Assembly: GCA_003021015.1 (NCBI GenBank)
Contig: PXRK01000002.1
Coordinates: forward strand, 27,103-91,102
From: Halobacteriales archaeon QS_4_66_20
GTDB taxonomy: Archaea; Halobacteriota; Halobacteria; Halobacteriales; Haloarculaceae
Direction: 5' to 3'
DNA length: 64,000 bases
Shown here: one piece after another, positions 32,651 through 40,898 of the stretch
Position numbering within the stretch: position 1 is the stretch's first letter
Layout: the number at the start of each line of letters is the position of its first letter
Notes under the pieces: model-generated
Databases searched by the model: none
The model's input: the letters and a program-made list of their open reading frames with translations, nothing else
What the model was told of the DNA's origin: nothing
Position numbers and translations under genes: made by a program

Positions 32651-33823
32651 CTACTCCGGCGACACCCACCGAGAAGTCCCCCGATCCTGCAGCTGCCCAT
32701 TCTCGACGGTCTGGAACGTCAGCCGCATTTCACCGTCGTAGGCTTCAAGCGCCGTATACCCACGCCCCACACCAGCGTTCGGAGCGACTTGACCGATCTC
32801 AACTTGCCCCTGGTCAAACACCTCGCCATTCCGCTGTTCTACGGTCACGTCGACAGTCACGTCACGTGCCACAGCTCGCCCATTGTTGACCGCGATCACT
32901 TCAAGCCCGAACTCCCAGAATGGCCGGTCGTCGTCGATGGCGCGACGGGCATTCCACCCAGTATTCAATACAGGCGAATCGTGGATCGGGAAGATCTCGG
33001 GACTCGCACCCTGCAGACGATCCGGAACCTCACCGATCCGCCAGCCGGGAGCCGTCGTCTCGGCGTAGTAGTAACTATCACCCTCGTACTGGTAGGACTG
33101 CCCAGAAATCGAGTCCGCCCCCAGGACACCAAGCGCCATGTGCTGTTGGTCGTAGAAGGCGAGGACCACCGAACCGAGATTCATCGCATCGAGTAACTCC
33201 GCTAGGAGGACCGTCGTATCTTCACAGTCACCCTCGGTCGATTCCATGGTTTCGACGGGATACGCGGTATACTGTGAAATGCCGGCCCCGATTTCATCAC
33301 GCGTGTATTCGAGACTCTGGACGAACCGCATCGCGTGATTTGCTTTCTCCCCCGTGGTTTCTCCAACCTGTTCGAAGTAGTTCGCAGTCGCAAGCATCGA
33401 AAACCTGTCGTGCGGATCACTGGCGTACCGGCCCCACTCTCCGTCATGCCGCGGGCGTGATTCGTAGTAGTCGACGAGCCCTTCCGGAATCTCGGTGGAC
33501 ATTCGATGGGTCTCGCCGGACAACTCGTAACTGAACTCACTCTCGTAGGTATCTGCACCGTCGACCTCCGGCGCAGTGTGCCCTTCCAACGTCCAGACGT
33601 ACACCGGCGGCATCGAGGCTCTGTCTTCCTTCGATTCCTGGTCAGTCTCTGTCGGAGTTGGCTGCTCACGTGATTCTCCTGGCGGATCAGACGAGTCAGC
33701 CTGACCCTCAGGTTGACGATTATTCTCTCCATCTTCACCGAGCAGATCGGTCGCAATCGCACACCCTGAAGTAGAGGCTATCCCCGCTGACCCAATTGCC
33801 GCGAGCACGCGACGGCGCTTCAT
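32651..33823 (-). CDS. Transglutaminase-like lipoprotein
   Basis: 390 residues. Tat-like start MKRRRVLAAIGSAG with lipobox STSGC (about 20), then a low-complexity linker (25-70). The core has MRFVQSLEYTRDEIGAGISQY, EGDCEDTTVLLAELLDAM (catalytic cysteine near 198) and QQHMALGV (histidine), which match the transglutaminase-like cysteine-protease fold. The third catalytic residue is not obvious. A C-terminal beta domain (VIAVNNGRAVARDVTVDVTV) resembles CARDB adhesive modules. Surface-anchored. Stop-start overlap with the upstream lipoprotein gene. Confidence 0.75.
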   Translation of the reverse strand: MKRRRVLAAIGSAGIASTSGCAIATDLLGEDGENNRQPEGQADSSDPPGESREQPTPTETDQESKEDRASMPPVYVWTLEGHTAPEVDGADTYESEFSYELSGETHRMSTEIPEGLVDYYESRPRHDGEWGRYASDPHDRFSMLATANYFEQVGETTGEKANHAMRFVQSLEYTRDEIGAGISQYTAYPVETMESTEGDCEDTTVLLAELLDAMNLGSVVLAFYDQQHMALGVLGADSISGQSYQYEGDSYYYAETTAPGWRIGEVPDRLQGASPEIFPIHDSPVLNTGWNARRAIDDDRPFWEFGLEVIAVNNGRAVARDVTVDVTVEQRNGEVFDQGQVEIGQVAPNAGVGRGYTALEAYDGEMRLTFQTVENGQLQDRGTSRWVSPE

Positions 33824-34176
33824 GCAGCCTCGGCCTCCGCCTGGTATCGCTCGGCTCCACTCGAGGGACTGACGTTGAAATCGACGCGGCGACTCTGACC
33901 TTCCTCGATCTCGACCACCTGGCTGTAGTCGTCGAGCACATTCCCGTTCCCGTCGTAGGTCGTTACCGTCACCTCAACGTCGCCGGTATCACCCTCGTTG
34001 GCGACGAGCACTTGTATCTCGACACTTCCAGTGAGCGCGTCCCCGAGACTCTGGCCCGATCGCGTATCGGTCACACGGGGCTCAGGACCGCCAGTAAGCG
34101 ATTCGAGAGCGGAACACCCGGCCAGGGGAACGAGTGCGAGCGCGGCACACACCGACCGTCGTGAAGGGCGCGGCAT
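33820..34176 (-). CDS. Small beta-domain lipoprotein
   Basis: 118 residues. Signal MPRPSRRSVCAALALVPLAGC with lipobox LAGC at about 18-21. The remainder (VEIQVLVANEGDTGDVEVTVTTYDGNGNVLDD) is a FxLYD/CARDB-like beta-sandwich. ATGA overlap with the transglutaminase-like gene suggests they work together at the cell surface. Confidence 0.7.
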   Translation of the reverse strand: MPRPSRRSVCAALALVPLAGCSALESLTGGPEPRVTDTRSGQSLGDALTGSVEIQVLVANEGDTGDVEVTVTTYDGNGNVLDDYSQVVEIEEGQSRRVDFNVSPSSGAERYQAEAEAA

Positions 34177-34234
34177 ACCTGCCCGTACGAGCGCTCCCTG
34201 ATAAAATTCCTGACCACCGTCAGACTATGAAAAC

Positions 34235-34257
34235 ACCCACCCGCATGCGGGTGGGGG
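34235..34257. repeat. GCATGC palindrome copy, intergenic
   Basis: CACCCACCCGCATGCGGGTG followed by GGG, one base before the stop codon of the second recombinase gene. Confidence 0.8.
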
Positions 34258-34258
34258 G

Positions 34259-34858
34259 TCACAACCCAACATCGGCAAACGCCCCGTCGACGACCTCGGG
34301 CGTCGGCGCGTTAAGATACGGCTCGATCGCCGCGAAGGAATCCCAGCCGCCGACCTGCATCACCACCCGCGGATTCATGTTCTCGTCCACTAACAGCCGT
34401 TGCGCGAACCGCCGCCGAAGATCGTGCGAACTCACGTGCTGAAAATCCTCGTCGCCCGTCGCGTCGGCGGCGGCCTCGGCGGTCCGCTTCACCACCGCCC
34501 GCACGCCGCGCTCGGTCAGCTCGACGAACGGATCGCGGGGCGCAATGTTCTCGGCATTCTGGAACTGCTGAAGCGACCGCTCAACGTCGGCCGGCAGGTA
34601 CGCATCTCGTGGCTTCCCGCCGTTCCCCGTCGTGTCCTTCCCCTCCGGCACCCGAAGCCGATACTGGCCGCTGTCGGTCTCGGAAACCCCGCTCGGCGTC
34701 ACCTGCGGAATCTCGAAGGCCCGAAGCCCGACCCTCGCACCGAGTTGAATGATCACGTCGTCGCGGTAGCTCGCGGCGGCCCGTCGCAACTCCGCGATCT
34801 CCGCGTCAGTCAGCCAGACTTTCGTTTCGTTTTCGGCTGCTGTGGCCTCTAATCGCAT
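34259..34858 (-). CDS. Second tyrosine recombinase, catalytic domain only
   Basis: 199 residues. GARVGLRAFEIPQV gives arginine I (about 42-47), SSHDLRRRFAQ gives H-x-x-R (about 147), and the tyrosine is in GGWDSFAAIEPYLNAP (about 181). The N-terminal core-binding domain is missing, as in a common haloarchaeal phage/plasmid family with starts like MRLEATAAENETKVWLTDAE. It may invert or resolve DNA within the element rather than integrate it, since the full-length integrase sits at attL. Confidence 0.8.
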   Translation of the reverse strand: MRLEATAAENETKVWLTDAEIAELRRAAASYRDDVIIQLGARVGLRAFEIPQVTPSGVSETDSGQYRLRVPEGKDTTGNGGKPRDAYLPADVERSLQQFQNAENIAPRDPFVELTERGVRAVVKRTAEAAADATGDEDFQHVSSHDLRRRFAQRLLVDENMNPRVVMQVGGWDSFAAIEPYLNAPTPEVVDGAFADVGL

Positions 34859-35027
34859 GGCACTTTGTTTACTTTCCTACGTATTATATCTAGTGGTAGA
34901 GACGAATCGGCGTGGTTGCCGGCGTGATCGGCGCGGATTGCAGCCCAAATAAACGCACTCGATTCCGACTTCTATGACAAGTCGTCATTGTGTATTCTTT
35001 GCCAACAGACTCGAAATTAGGCTGCCT
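34859..35027. other. AT-rich gap
   Basis: 169 bases with no gene. TACGTATTATATCTAG at 34879-34894 is a probable TATA region for the leftward recombinase gene. Confidence 0.45.
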
Positions 35028-35159
35028 TCAATCCTCTACTCTCTCTTCTAACTCAGAGACACGACTTCTTAAATCTTCAAGCTCACTTCTCAGCTCGTCA
35101 ATGTGGTCTTCTGTCGCTACTGCTTTTCCATTGATGTAGGCAAATTCATCGTCTGCCAT
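35028..35159 (-). CDS. 43-residue coiled-coil protein
   Basis: MADDEFAYINGKAVATEDHI then DELRSELEDLRSRVSELEERVED. Three heptads with leucine/valine at a and d positions predict a short coiled coil. It is 14 bases downstream of the aspartic protease gene. Real status rests on this clear pattern. Confidence 0.6.
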   Translation of the reverse strand: MADDEFAYINGKAVATEDHIDELRSELEDLRSRVSELEERVED

Positions 35160-35173
35160 TACAATACTAAGCT

Positions 35174-35722
35174 CTATTGCCCGCCACTTGAATCTGAGCC
35201 ACCGTCTTCTGACTCCTCTTCAGTGTCGCTAAGACGTGTAGTTGGTTGATCGGCATAGGTATGACACTCGTAAGATCCACCACCAAAATCGTGCCGCTCC
35301 ATCTCAATATACCCTTCATTTGGATTGTAATCCATTGCGAATCGATCAATAATGTCTCGACCGAGAAGATTGGCATCAATCCCAGGGATCACGTCTATGG
35401 CTGGCTTGTGTTCAATATGCAAACTCCAGATATCTCGATCTCGATGCTCTTCTTCAAAAGCGAGGAGTGTTTGGTCCTTGATCACATATCGATCTGTCTC
35501 ACCACCAACTCCATGAGAACTATCCCCGATAATATCAATCTCGGGAGGAGCGAGATCTGGATGAATACCGAGTTGAGCACTCGCAACCTTTCCGAGTGAA
35601 GTGATATCAGCTCCCGTATCGACGATAAACGGAAGCTCGTATGAGGTACCGAGAGTCGGGAAAATAATCGTGGCTGTGATCTGCGGTTGGCCGCCCCCTG
35701 GTGGTACCTCAGCGCGACACAT
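35174..35722 (-). CDS. Retropepsin-like aspartic protease
   Basis: 182 residues. LPFIVDTGADITSLG (about 30-44) carries the D-T-G-A active-site motif. HGVGGETDRYV resembles the flap region, and GIDANLLGRDIIDRF the conserved L-G-R-D helix of single-domain retropepsins, which act as dimers. A serine/aspartate-rich C-terminal tail follows. The gene has a lower GC content than its neighbours. It is paired with the short upstream gene (gap of two bases). Confidence 0.8.
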   Translation of the reverse strand: MCRAEVPPGGGQPQITATIIFPTLGTSYELPFIVDTGADITSLGKVASAQLGIHPDLAPPEIDIIGDSSHGVGGETDRYVIKDQTLLAFEEEHRDRDIWSLHIEHKPAIDVIPGIDANLLGRDIIDRFAMDYNPNEGYIEMERHDFGGGSYECHTYADQPTTRLSDTEEESEDGGSDSSGGQ

Positions 35723-35724
35723 TC

Positions 35725-36000
35725 CTAATAGAGCATCGATTGACCAGGCTCGGGGACGGCCGTAATGTAGGCACCGTTGTATTCTGTTTGAACGTGGTCG
35801 ATGAACACGCGTAGTTCTCCGATATCTGTCTCGTCTGTACTGTCTACAACCTGCTTGTTCGCGATCGCGATGGTTCGTCCGCCGTACTGTTCCCGCAGCT
35901 CGTCCTCGTGGGTGAGGTAGTGATCGATGTTTTCCCGACGAACCTGCTGCCGATTATCCACGAGTTCCCTAAGCTCGTGCTTATCTAACTGGACTGGCAT
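35725..36000 (-). CDS. DUF5678-like small protein
   Basis: 91 residues, MPVQLDKHELRELVDNRQQV. LREQYGGRTIAIANKQVV with strands following resembles the DUF5678 pattern (Y-x-G-x-x-I/V-A-I). Such genes often precede retropepsin-like genes in archaea, as here. Role unknown. Confidence 0.55.
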   Translation of the reverse strand: MPVQLDKHELRELVDNRQQVRRENIDHYLTHEDELREQYGGRTIAIANKQVVDSTDETDIGELRVFIDHVQTEYNGAYITAVPEPGQSMLY

Positions 36001-36190
36001 GGTGGTTTTATCCGTGTCGCCTGTCTTGCGCTCTCCGCTACAACGTAGTCAACACCTTTACTCTGTACTTGCCTGGGTTAAATACTTTGCCTGCAAAATT
36101 CATATCTAATACGAAACTTTCTGGCCAATGTGAGGAAATAACCTGGATCTACAAATTGGAAGATAGTACCGCATCCGAATTGGGGTAGAG
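36001..36190. other. Gene-free AT-rich gap
   Basis: 190 bases. AT-rich boxes near 36074-36110 (GTTAAATAC, AAATTCATATCTAAT) could be promoters for the leftward DUF5678-like/retropepsin pair. No repeat or RNA recognised. Confidence 0.4.
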
Positions 36191-37201
36191 TTAGACATCG
36201 ACCACTATATCAGTCACACCGACCTGGAGCCGCAGCTCGGAGAGTTCCCTGCCGTCGAGCGTCACGGCCTGTCGCGCCAGTGGGTCGAGTGAGACGCTCG
36301 TCGAATCCACAATGTCGCCCGTACTCGGGTCCGCGAGCGCAACCACGCGCTCCGCAAGCGCGCCCCCGACGTTCGCAACCCACACGTGCGTCCCGCTCCC
36401 GTCGCGGGCGTAGATCACGCCCCCAACGCGCGCCTCTGTCGCCGGCGCGGCCGCGGTCGCACCCGTGGCCGTCGCGTCCACGTCGTCGGGAAGATCGTCC
36501 CAGTGGATCGCATACCGGTACTCGCCGATCGCAAAGGTGTGCAACCCGACCGGCCGGAACCTTCCCGAGTCGATCACGCCGACGAGCCCCCCGGAGTTCC
36601 CGGCTGTGTCCCGGTTCTCGTCGACGGTGTACTCAATCATGTCATTGTACAGCTCGCCGCGAAAGTTCGCATCGACTGATTCCCGCTCGACTGTCCCACC
36701 GAGGAGCCCCGTCCGCGCCCCGTCGATCACCACTCGGTCCCCCGAGGACGGACTCACCGACGAGCCGACACTCCCCACACCGAGCGCCTGCGTACTCCGC
36801 GCGACCGACTCGGAGACCCGGATCACGGCCCAGTCGCTCGACCCGGCCCCGCCGATCGTTGACGCCTCAGAGACGACGCCGATGGGTTCCTCGGGCTGGA
36901 ACACGCGCCGGCCTTCAATCTCGGACGGCCTCTCGTCACTCCCTTTATCGACAACGTGGCGATTTGTCACCACCACTGGATCGCCGCCGCGATCGGCTCC
37001 GATCCCGAGCGTCCCGTACCCCTCCACGCCTTCGGCGGTGATGTACGTCCCGCCCATCACCGGCCGGACTGATTCGGCACGCGGATACCCGTCTTCAATC
37101 ACACCGCCGCTCACAGTCTCGTCGCCGTCCCGGAGTACCACCCACCCGCCTGCGGCCGCCCCCAAACCGGCCAACACCTCCCGCCGAGTAAATTCGCTCA
37201 T
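36191..37201 (-). CDS. Tat-exported trypsin-like serine protease
   Basis: 336 residues from the ATG at 37201. Twin-arginine signal EFTRREVLAGLGAAAGG. Catalytic triad: H in VVTNRHVVD (about 79), D in GSSDWAVIR (about 123), S in TAGNSGGLVG (about 200). The C-terminal part is a beta-domain. An AATATT box centred 28 bases upstream, inside a perfect palindrome, supports a leaderless transcript from this ATG. It is divergent from the structural operon. Confidence 0.82.
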   Translation of the reverse strand: MSEFTRREVLAGLGAAAGGWVVLRDGDETVSGGVIEDGYPRAESVRPVMGGTYITAEGVEGYGTLGIGADRGGDPVVVTNRHVVDKGSDERPSEIEGRRVFQPEEPIGVVSEASTIGGAGSSDWAVIRVSESVARSTQALGVGSVGSSVSPSSGDRVVIDGARTGLLGGTVERESVDANFRGELYNDMIEYTVDENRDTAGNSGGLVGVIDSGRFRPVGLHTFAIGEYRYAIHWDDLPDDVDATATGATAAAPATEARVGGVIYARDGSGTHVWVANVGGALAERVVALADPSTGDIVDSTSVSLDPLARQAVTLDGRELSELRLQVGVTDIVVDV

Positions 37202-37223
37202 ACCCACAGTTGTGCGACCACTA

Positions 37224-37235
37224 GGGAATATTCCC
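37224..37235. promoter_or_regulatory. Palindromic promoter box GGGAATATTCCC
   Basis: A perfect 12-base dyad whose centre lies 28 bases upstream of the serine protease ATG. A second inverted pair, ACCACTA (37217-37223) and TAGTGGT (about 37280-37286), spans the gap to the structural operon. The arrangement could couple control of the two divergent transcripts. Confidence 0.5.
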
Positions 37236-37365
37236 CGGTCACAAATCTGTCCGAAATTCACACAAGGATCGGTCACGATTTAGTGGTAGTTCCAAGGAAT
37301 AAAGCTAGTTGCTCAACATGTCTCGTGCATCGGCCCCCTGGGCCGACAACAGACCACCACGACAC

Positions 37366-37593
37366 ATGGCAGACAAACTATTCAGCGGAAACGACCTCGT
37401 ACTGTACGGACTCTGGTTGATCGTTGCTGTCGCCGCCCTCAACTGGGCGTTCGTCGAGTTCGCTGATTTCGACCTGCTCGTCGACGGCCTCGGGCTTGCC
37501 GACGACATGCTCACGATGACCTACGCGGTGATCGGCGCTGCGGCGACGGTCAATCTGTACAACACAATCGCTGTCGACATCATGGAGATGTAA
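37366..37593 (+). CDS. Small membrane protein, structural operon gene 1
   Basis: 75 residues (MADKLFSGNDLVLYGLWLIV). Two membrane helices (about 12-30 and 45-66). An in-frame ATG at 37318 would add 16 polar residues; GGAATAAAGC near 37294-37303 is the likely TATA box and leaves both starts possible. It resembles the small membrane proteins at the head of pleolipovirus structural clusters. Confidence 0.65.
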   Translation: MADKLFSGNDLVLYGLWLIVAVAALNWAFVEFADFDLLVDGLGLADDMLTMTYAVIGAAATVNLYNTIAVDIMEM

Positions 37594-37595
37594 CC

Positions 37596-37985
37596 ATGAC
37601 GAAACTCGATATCGACGCCGAGACGTACCTGATTTACCCCCTGTTTGCACTGGGGACCGCAGCGAGTCTTGGCATCGTCCAGACGGATATTGTGTCGTTC
37701 ATCGACCTCGGTAGCGTCGTCTTCGAAACCGGAGACATCGAGTGGACGATCGGCCGGGCGCTATCGGTCGTCGCACTCGCAGCGGTGCTGTTCAACCGCG
37801 ACGAACCGTTTGATTTCGTCGGCTGGGGAGCGATCGAAGCCTGGGCTGTCTACGTGACCATCGGGCTCATCATCGCCCCGCCGTTCTTCCCGACGATTCA
37901 AGAGACACTGCTGGAACCCATCTGGGCGTTCGTCGCCTTCGCAGTCCAGAGCATCGGGTTCGTCCTCATCACGTACATCAACTGA
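37596..37985 (+). CDS. VP3-like membrane protein
   Basis: 129 residues with four predicted helices (about 11-30, 47-65, 76-95, 108-128). In pleolipoviruses a four-helix internal membrane protein (VP3) is coded just ahead of the spike. Assignment is by size, topology and position; sequence similarity cannot be tested here. Two bases separate it from each neighbour. Confidence 0.6.
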   Translation: MTKLDIDAETYLIYPLFALGTAASLGIVQTDIVSFIDLGSVVFETGDIEWTIGRALSVVALAAVLFNRDEPFDFVGWGAIEAWAVYVTIGLIIAPPFFPTIQETLLEPIWAFVAFAVQSIGFVLITYIN

Positions 37986-37987
37986 CA

Positions 37988-38737
37988 ATGAGAGACCACA
38001 AACTCAAATCAAGAGCAGTCGGCCTCTGTGCCATACTGTTGCTCGCACTGATCGCAATCGGCGGCGTCACCGCGGTGCTGACCGCAGGCAACATCTCCGC
38101 CGACCAGCCGGACAACCAGCAGCTCGAAGTCGACCTGAACTACTCCGACGGCGGCACCACCGTCGACGTAAACCTCTCGACAGACGGCTCAGTAGTCGCC
38201 TCGACGACGGACTCGGCCAGCTCGTCGACGGCCTCGCCACAGACCGCAGTCGTCGACATGACCGGCCTCGCCGCGGGGTACCTCAACCTGAGCGTGGAGG
38301 GAGCTGACGAGACGAACGTCACGCTCGCGGAGACGCGGATGGTGACGGAGCAGGTGGATGCGCTGAACATGACGGCCAACGAGACCTACACGGTCGATGT
38401 TGAGTTTGACGCCGTCGAGACCACCAACGCCACCGTTGAGTACATCGACGACACGGGGGCCGTCCTCAACTCGACGACGCTGGAATTCGATCCGATCGAC
38501 TACGAGGACGGGACGGGGGTGATGACGGCGGAGTTCACCCCCACGACGGACTACAACTACACCGACATACGGGTGACGACCGATAACGCCTACGGCTACG
38601 AGGCGGTCTACGTCACCGACCCCGGCACAGGCGTGGCCGGCGGCGGGTTCCTCGGCGCAACGAACCAGCAGGTGATGGGCTTCCTCGCGCTGCTGGCGGG
38701 ACTGCTCCTGCTCGCCAATCGAGGTGAGATGCTGTGA
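37988..38737 (+). CDS. Secreted, N-glycosylation-rich membrane-anchored protein
   Basis: 249 residues. An N-terminal hydrophobic signal (AILLLALIAIGGVTAVLTAG) and a C-terminal helix (VMGFLALLAGLLLLANRGEM) bracket an acidic beta-rich domain. About ten N-x-S/T sequons (NLS, NVT, NMT, NET, NAT, NST, NYT and others) suggest heavy glycosylation. It is probably a second envelope surface protein. No family recognised. Confidence 0.65.
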   Translation: MRDHKLKSRAVGLCAILLLALIAIGGVTAVLTAGNISADQPDNQQLEVDLNYSDGGTTVDVNLSTDGSVVASTTDSASSSTASPQTAVVDMTGLAAGYLNLSVEGADETNVTLAETRMVTEQVDALNMTANETYTVDVEFDAVETTNATVEYIDDTGAVLNSTTLEFDPIDYEDGTGVMTAEFTPTTDYNYTDIRVTTDNAYGYEAVYVTDPGTGVAGGGFLGATNQQVMGFLALLAGLLLLANRGEML

Positions 38738-38925
38738 TGCCCGACAACTGGGAGACGCTGGCGGCGCTGGCGGCGATCGCCGTCTTCGTCGCCCACGATT
38801 TCCTCGCCAGCGGGTTCCACGAGGAAATCCCGGTTGGCGGCGAGACCGCGAGCATCGGCATCGGTCTCGCCCTGCTGGCAGCGACAGGCGTCTACGTGAA
38901 CGCACGGATTTACGACAGCCAATAA
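38737..38925 (+). CDS. Small two-helix membrane protein
   Basis: 62 residues (MPDNWETLAALAAIAVFVAHDFLASGF). Helices at about 7-25 and 38-55. The ATG shares one base with the preceding stop; a GTG three bases earlier is possible. Typical of the minor membrane proteins in pleolipovirus-like clusters. Confidence 0.6.
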   Translation: MPDNWETLAALAAIAVFVAHDFLASGFHEEIPVGGETASIGIGLALLAATGVYVNARIYDSQ

Positions 38926-38931
38926 TTCTCA

Positions 38932-38958
38932 ACCCCCGACCCGGATGCGGGTAGGGGG
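38932..38958. repeat. GCATGC palindrome variant upstream of the spike gene
   Basis: Core CCCGGATGCGGG. The only non-overlapping junction in the front half of the structural operon contains it. It ends eight bases before the spike ATG. Confidence 0.6.
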
Positions 38959-38966
38959 CCTAACCC

Positions 38967-40898
38967 ATGAACACTGACACACAACACACGAACGGCACGA
39001 ACGGAATCGACCCAGAAGTGAATCGACGGCAGGTAATCAAGACTGTCGGCGTCGGTGCTGGAGCGGCTGCCCTCGGATCAGGGTCACTCCCTACCTCGAC
39101 GACCCAAACTGCTGCGGCAATTGAATGGGATGGGTGTGCCAAGGCCGCCACTGGCATCGGCTGGTGGACTGGACTTGGTTCCTATACTGATTCGGTTAAG
39201 GAGTGTCTTGCCGGAACCAGCGAAAACGACGTAGAGGAGACGGACAACACCGAGTCATACGTCTGGAATATCGCTAACACCATCGCAGACACAAGGAGCG
39301 GCCCAACTGGCGACAGAACTGAGATGGATGAAGAATTCATCAACCCGTCCACTGGGCAATCCTCGTACGCTCGTGCTGCTGGCTCAACTGTTGTCGAAAC
39401 CGCAGCCATCGAAACGATCAACGGCAACGGCGATTCGGCTGAGAACGCTGCGGATACCGCGTACCGCGAACAAACTACCCGGTCCATTCTCCGCGTTCAG
39501 GAAATGTGGAATAGTGCGGTCCTTCGCATGGTCGAATCTGGTGCCCTGCTCGAAGACTACGAGGAAGGTACTGGTGTCGTCTCCTATAATTCCCAAGACC
39601 CTGCCCCACACACTGATCCTGGCTCTGCTTGGAGTCCCGTCGAAACAACCAGCCCCGAAGGGGAAAACGGTTATCTCGTTTGGAAAGGCGAGGTTGACGG
39701 GTCTAACCTCCCTTACCCCCCGACTGAACTCGAGGGCCGTGACGAGCCGCTGTCCGTCTACGGTCTTGGTGCAACAGGTGGCTACATGATCTTCCCCTTC
39801 CAACCCAGTGACTTCAACAGTAACTGGTATTCCACTCTTGCCAGTCAGATCACCATCTACGACAAGCCGGAACTGACTGCCAACACAGCTGACCACTCAC
39901 AGATCACGTGGTTGGACTGCTACCGGATGTACGATATTTTCAATCAGATCTACGACGAGTACGACCAGATCGGGTCCAACCTAAACAGTGTCGTCAACGA
40001 CACTGTAAATGGCCTGGAGGAGGGCACAATTGAACTCTCCCAGGTTATCAGTGGGGACACTCTCCTAGACGAATACGACCCCAATGACCAACGCGGCCAG
40101 CTCCACCGCGAAGCAATGGCTGTTGGGATGGAAATGCCGGGAGAGCCTGGCTTTCAGGCAAAAGTATCTCACCCCGACCTGTCTGCTGATTCCCTTTGGG
40201 TTGACCTATTCCTCCGACTTGCGGATGGTGTGGACCTCACAGTATCGGGTCCGATGACCATTCCCGCAGCCGATTACGACCATGCTCTAATCGGGTATGC
40301 CGGACAGGCATCCGGGGAATACCAGTACCGAACTCTGGATAGCGGGTCTGGAGACCTCGAAATCCTCCAGTTAGAGACCACCGACCAGGAGGTTCGAGAA
40401 GTGGATAAAACAGTCGGAGAGGGGGGAACTGTCGTTCTCGCACCAACCGAGGACGAGAACACTCCCATGCCCCTCGCAGAACCAGACCCGAAATATGATT
40501 CCTGGGGGATCTCCGTCTACGCTGCTGATGATTCATCCTGGGGTGGGACCGTTGGTGACGCCTACACCATGGACCAAGACGGTACGGAGGTATGGGCCGT
40601 CGATACCTCCCTTAGCCAGGGACTTGCCGTCGAACGTATTCACTACAACCCTGACAGTACGTTCAAGAACACATCTGTTTGGACCCCTGACGGCTCCGGA
40701 TACAGTGTTACCGACGCCGAGACAACCATCGAATTCAGACGGGCGCTAAACGAAGCAATCGATCAGGCATTTTCTGATGCCTTCGGCGGCGGCGGGTTCT
40801 TCGACGGTGGTCTCCCCTCACTCCCCGGCCTGGGATTCATTGAGTCGGTCATCGTGGTGATCCTGGCGATCTTCGGACTGAACGCCGCGAGCGGGTGA
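38967..40898 (+). CDS. Spike-like envelope protein (VP4 position)
   Basis: 643 residues. Twin-arginine signal (EVNRRQVIKTVGVGAGAAAL, about 18-37), a long ectodomain, a glycine-rich stretch (DAFGGGGFFDGG), and a C-terminal membrane helix (GFIESVIVVILAIFGLNAA) with a very short tail. This is the layout of pleolipovirus spikes: type I membrane protein, large acidic ectodomain, C-terminal anchor. Codon use and GC are visibly lower than in the host, fitting a fast-evolving surface gene. Size is slightly above the usual 500-600. Confidence 0.75.
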   Translation: MNTDTQHTNGTNGIDPEVNRRQVIKTVGVGAGAAALGSGSLPTSTTQTAAAIEWDGCAKAATGIGWWTGLGSYTDSVKECLAGTSENDVEETDNTESYVWNIANTIADTRSGPTGDRTEMDEEFINPSTGQSSYARAAGSTVVETAAIETINGNGDSAENAADTAYREQTTRSILRVQEMWNSAVLRMVESGALLEDYEEGTGVVSYNSQDPAPHTDPGSAWSPVETTSPEGENGYLVWKGEVDGSNLPYPPTELEGRDEPLSVYGLGATGGYMIFPFQPSDFNSNWYSTLASQITIYDKPELTANTADHSQITWLDCYRMYDIFNQIYDEYDQIGSNLNSVVNDTVNGLEEGTIELSQVISGDTLLDEYDPNDQRGQLHREAMAVGMEMPGEPGFQAKVSHPDLSADSLWVDLFLRLADGVDLTVSGPMTIPAADYDHALIGYAGQASGEYQYRTLDSGSGDLEILQLETTDQEVREVDKTVGEGGTVVLAPTEDENTPMPLAEPDPKYDSWGISVYAADDSSWGGTVGDAYTMDQDGTEVWAVDTSLSQGLAVERIHYNPDSTFKNTSVWTPDGSGYSVTDAETTIEFRRALNEAIDQAFSDAFGGGGFFDGGLPSLPGLGFIESVIVVILAIFGLNAASG

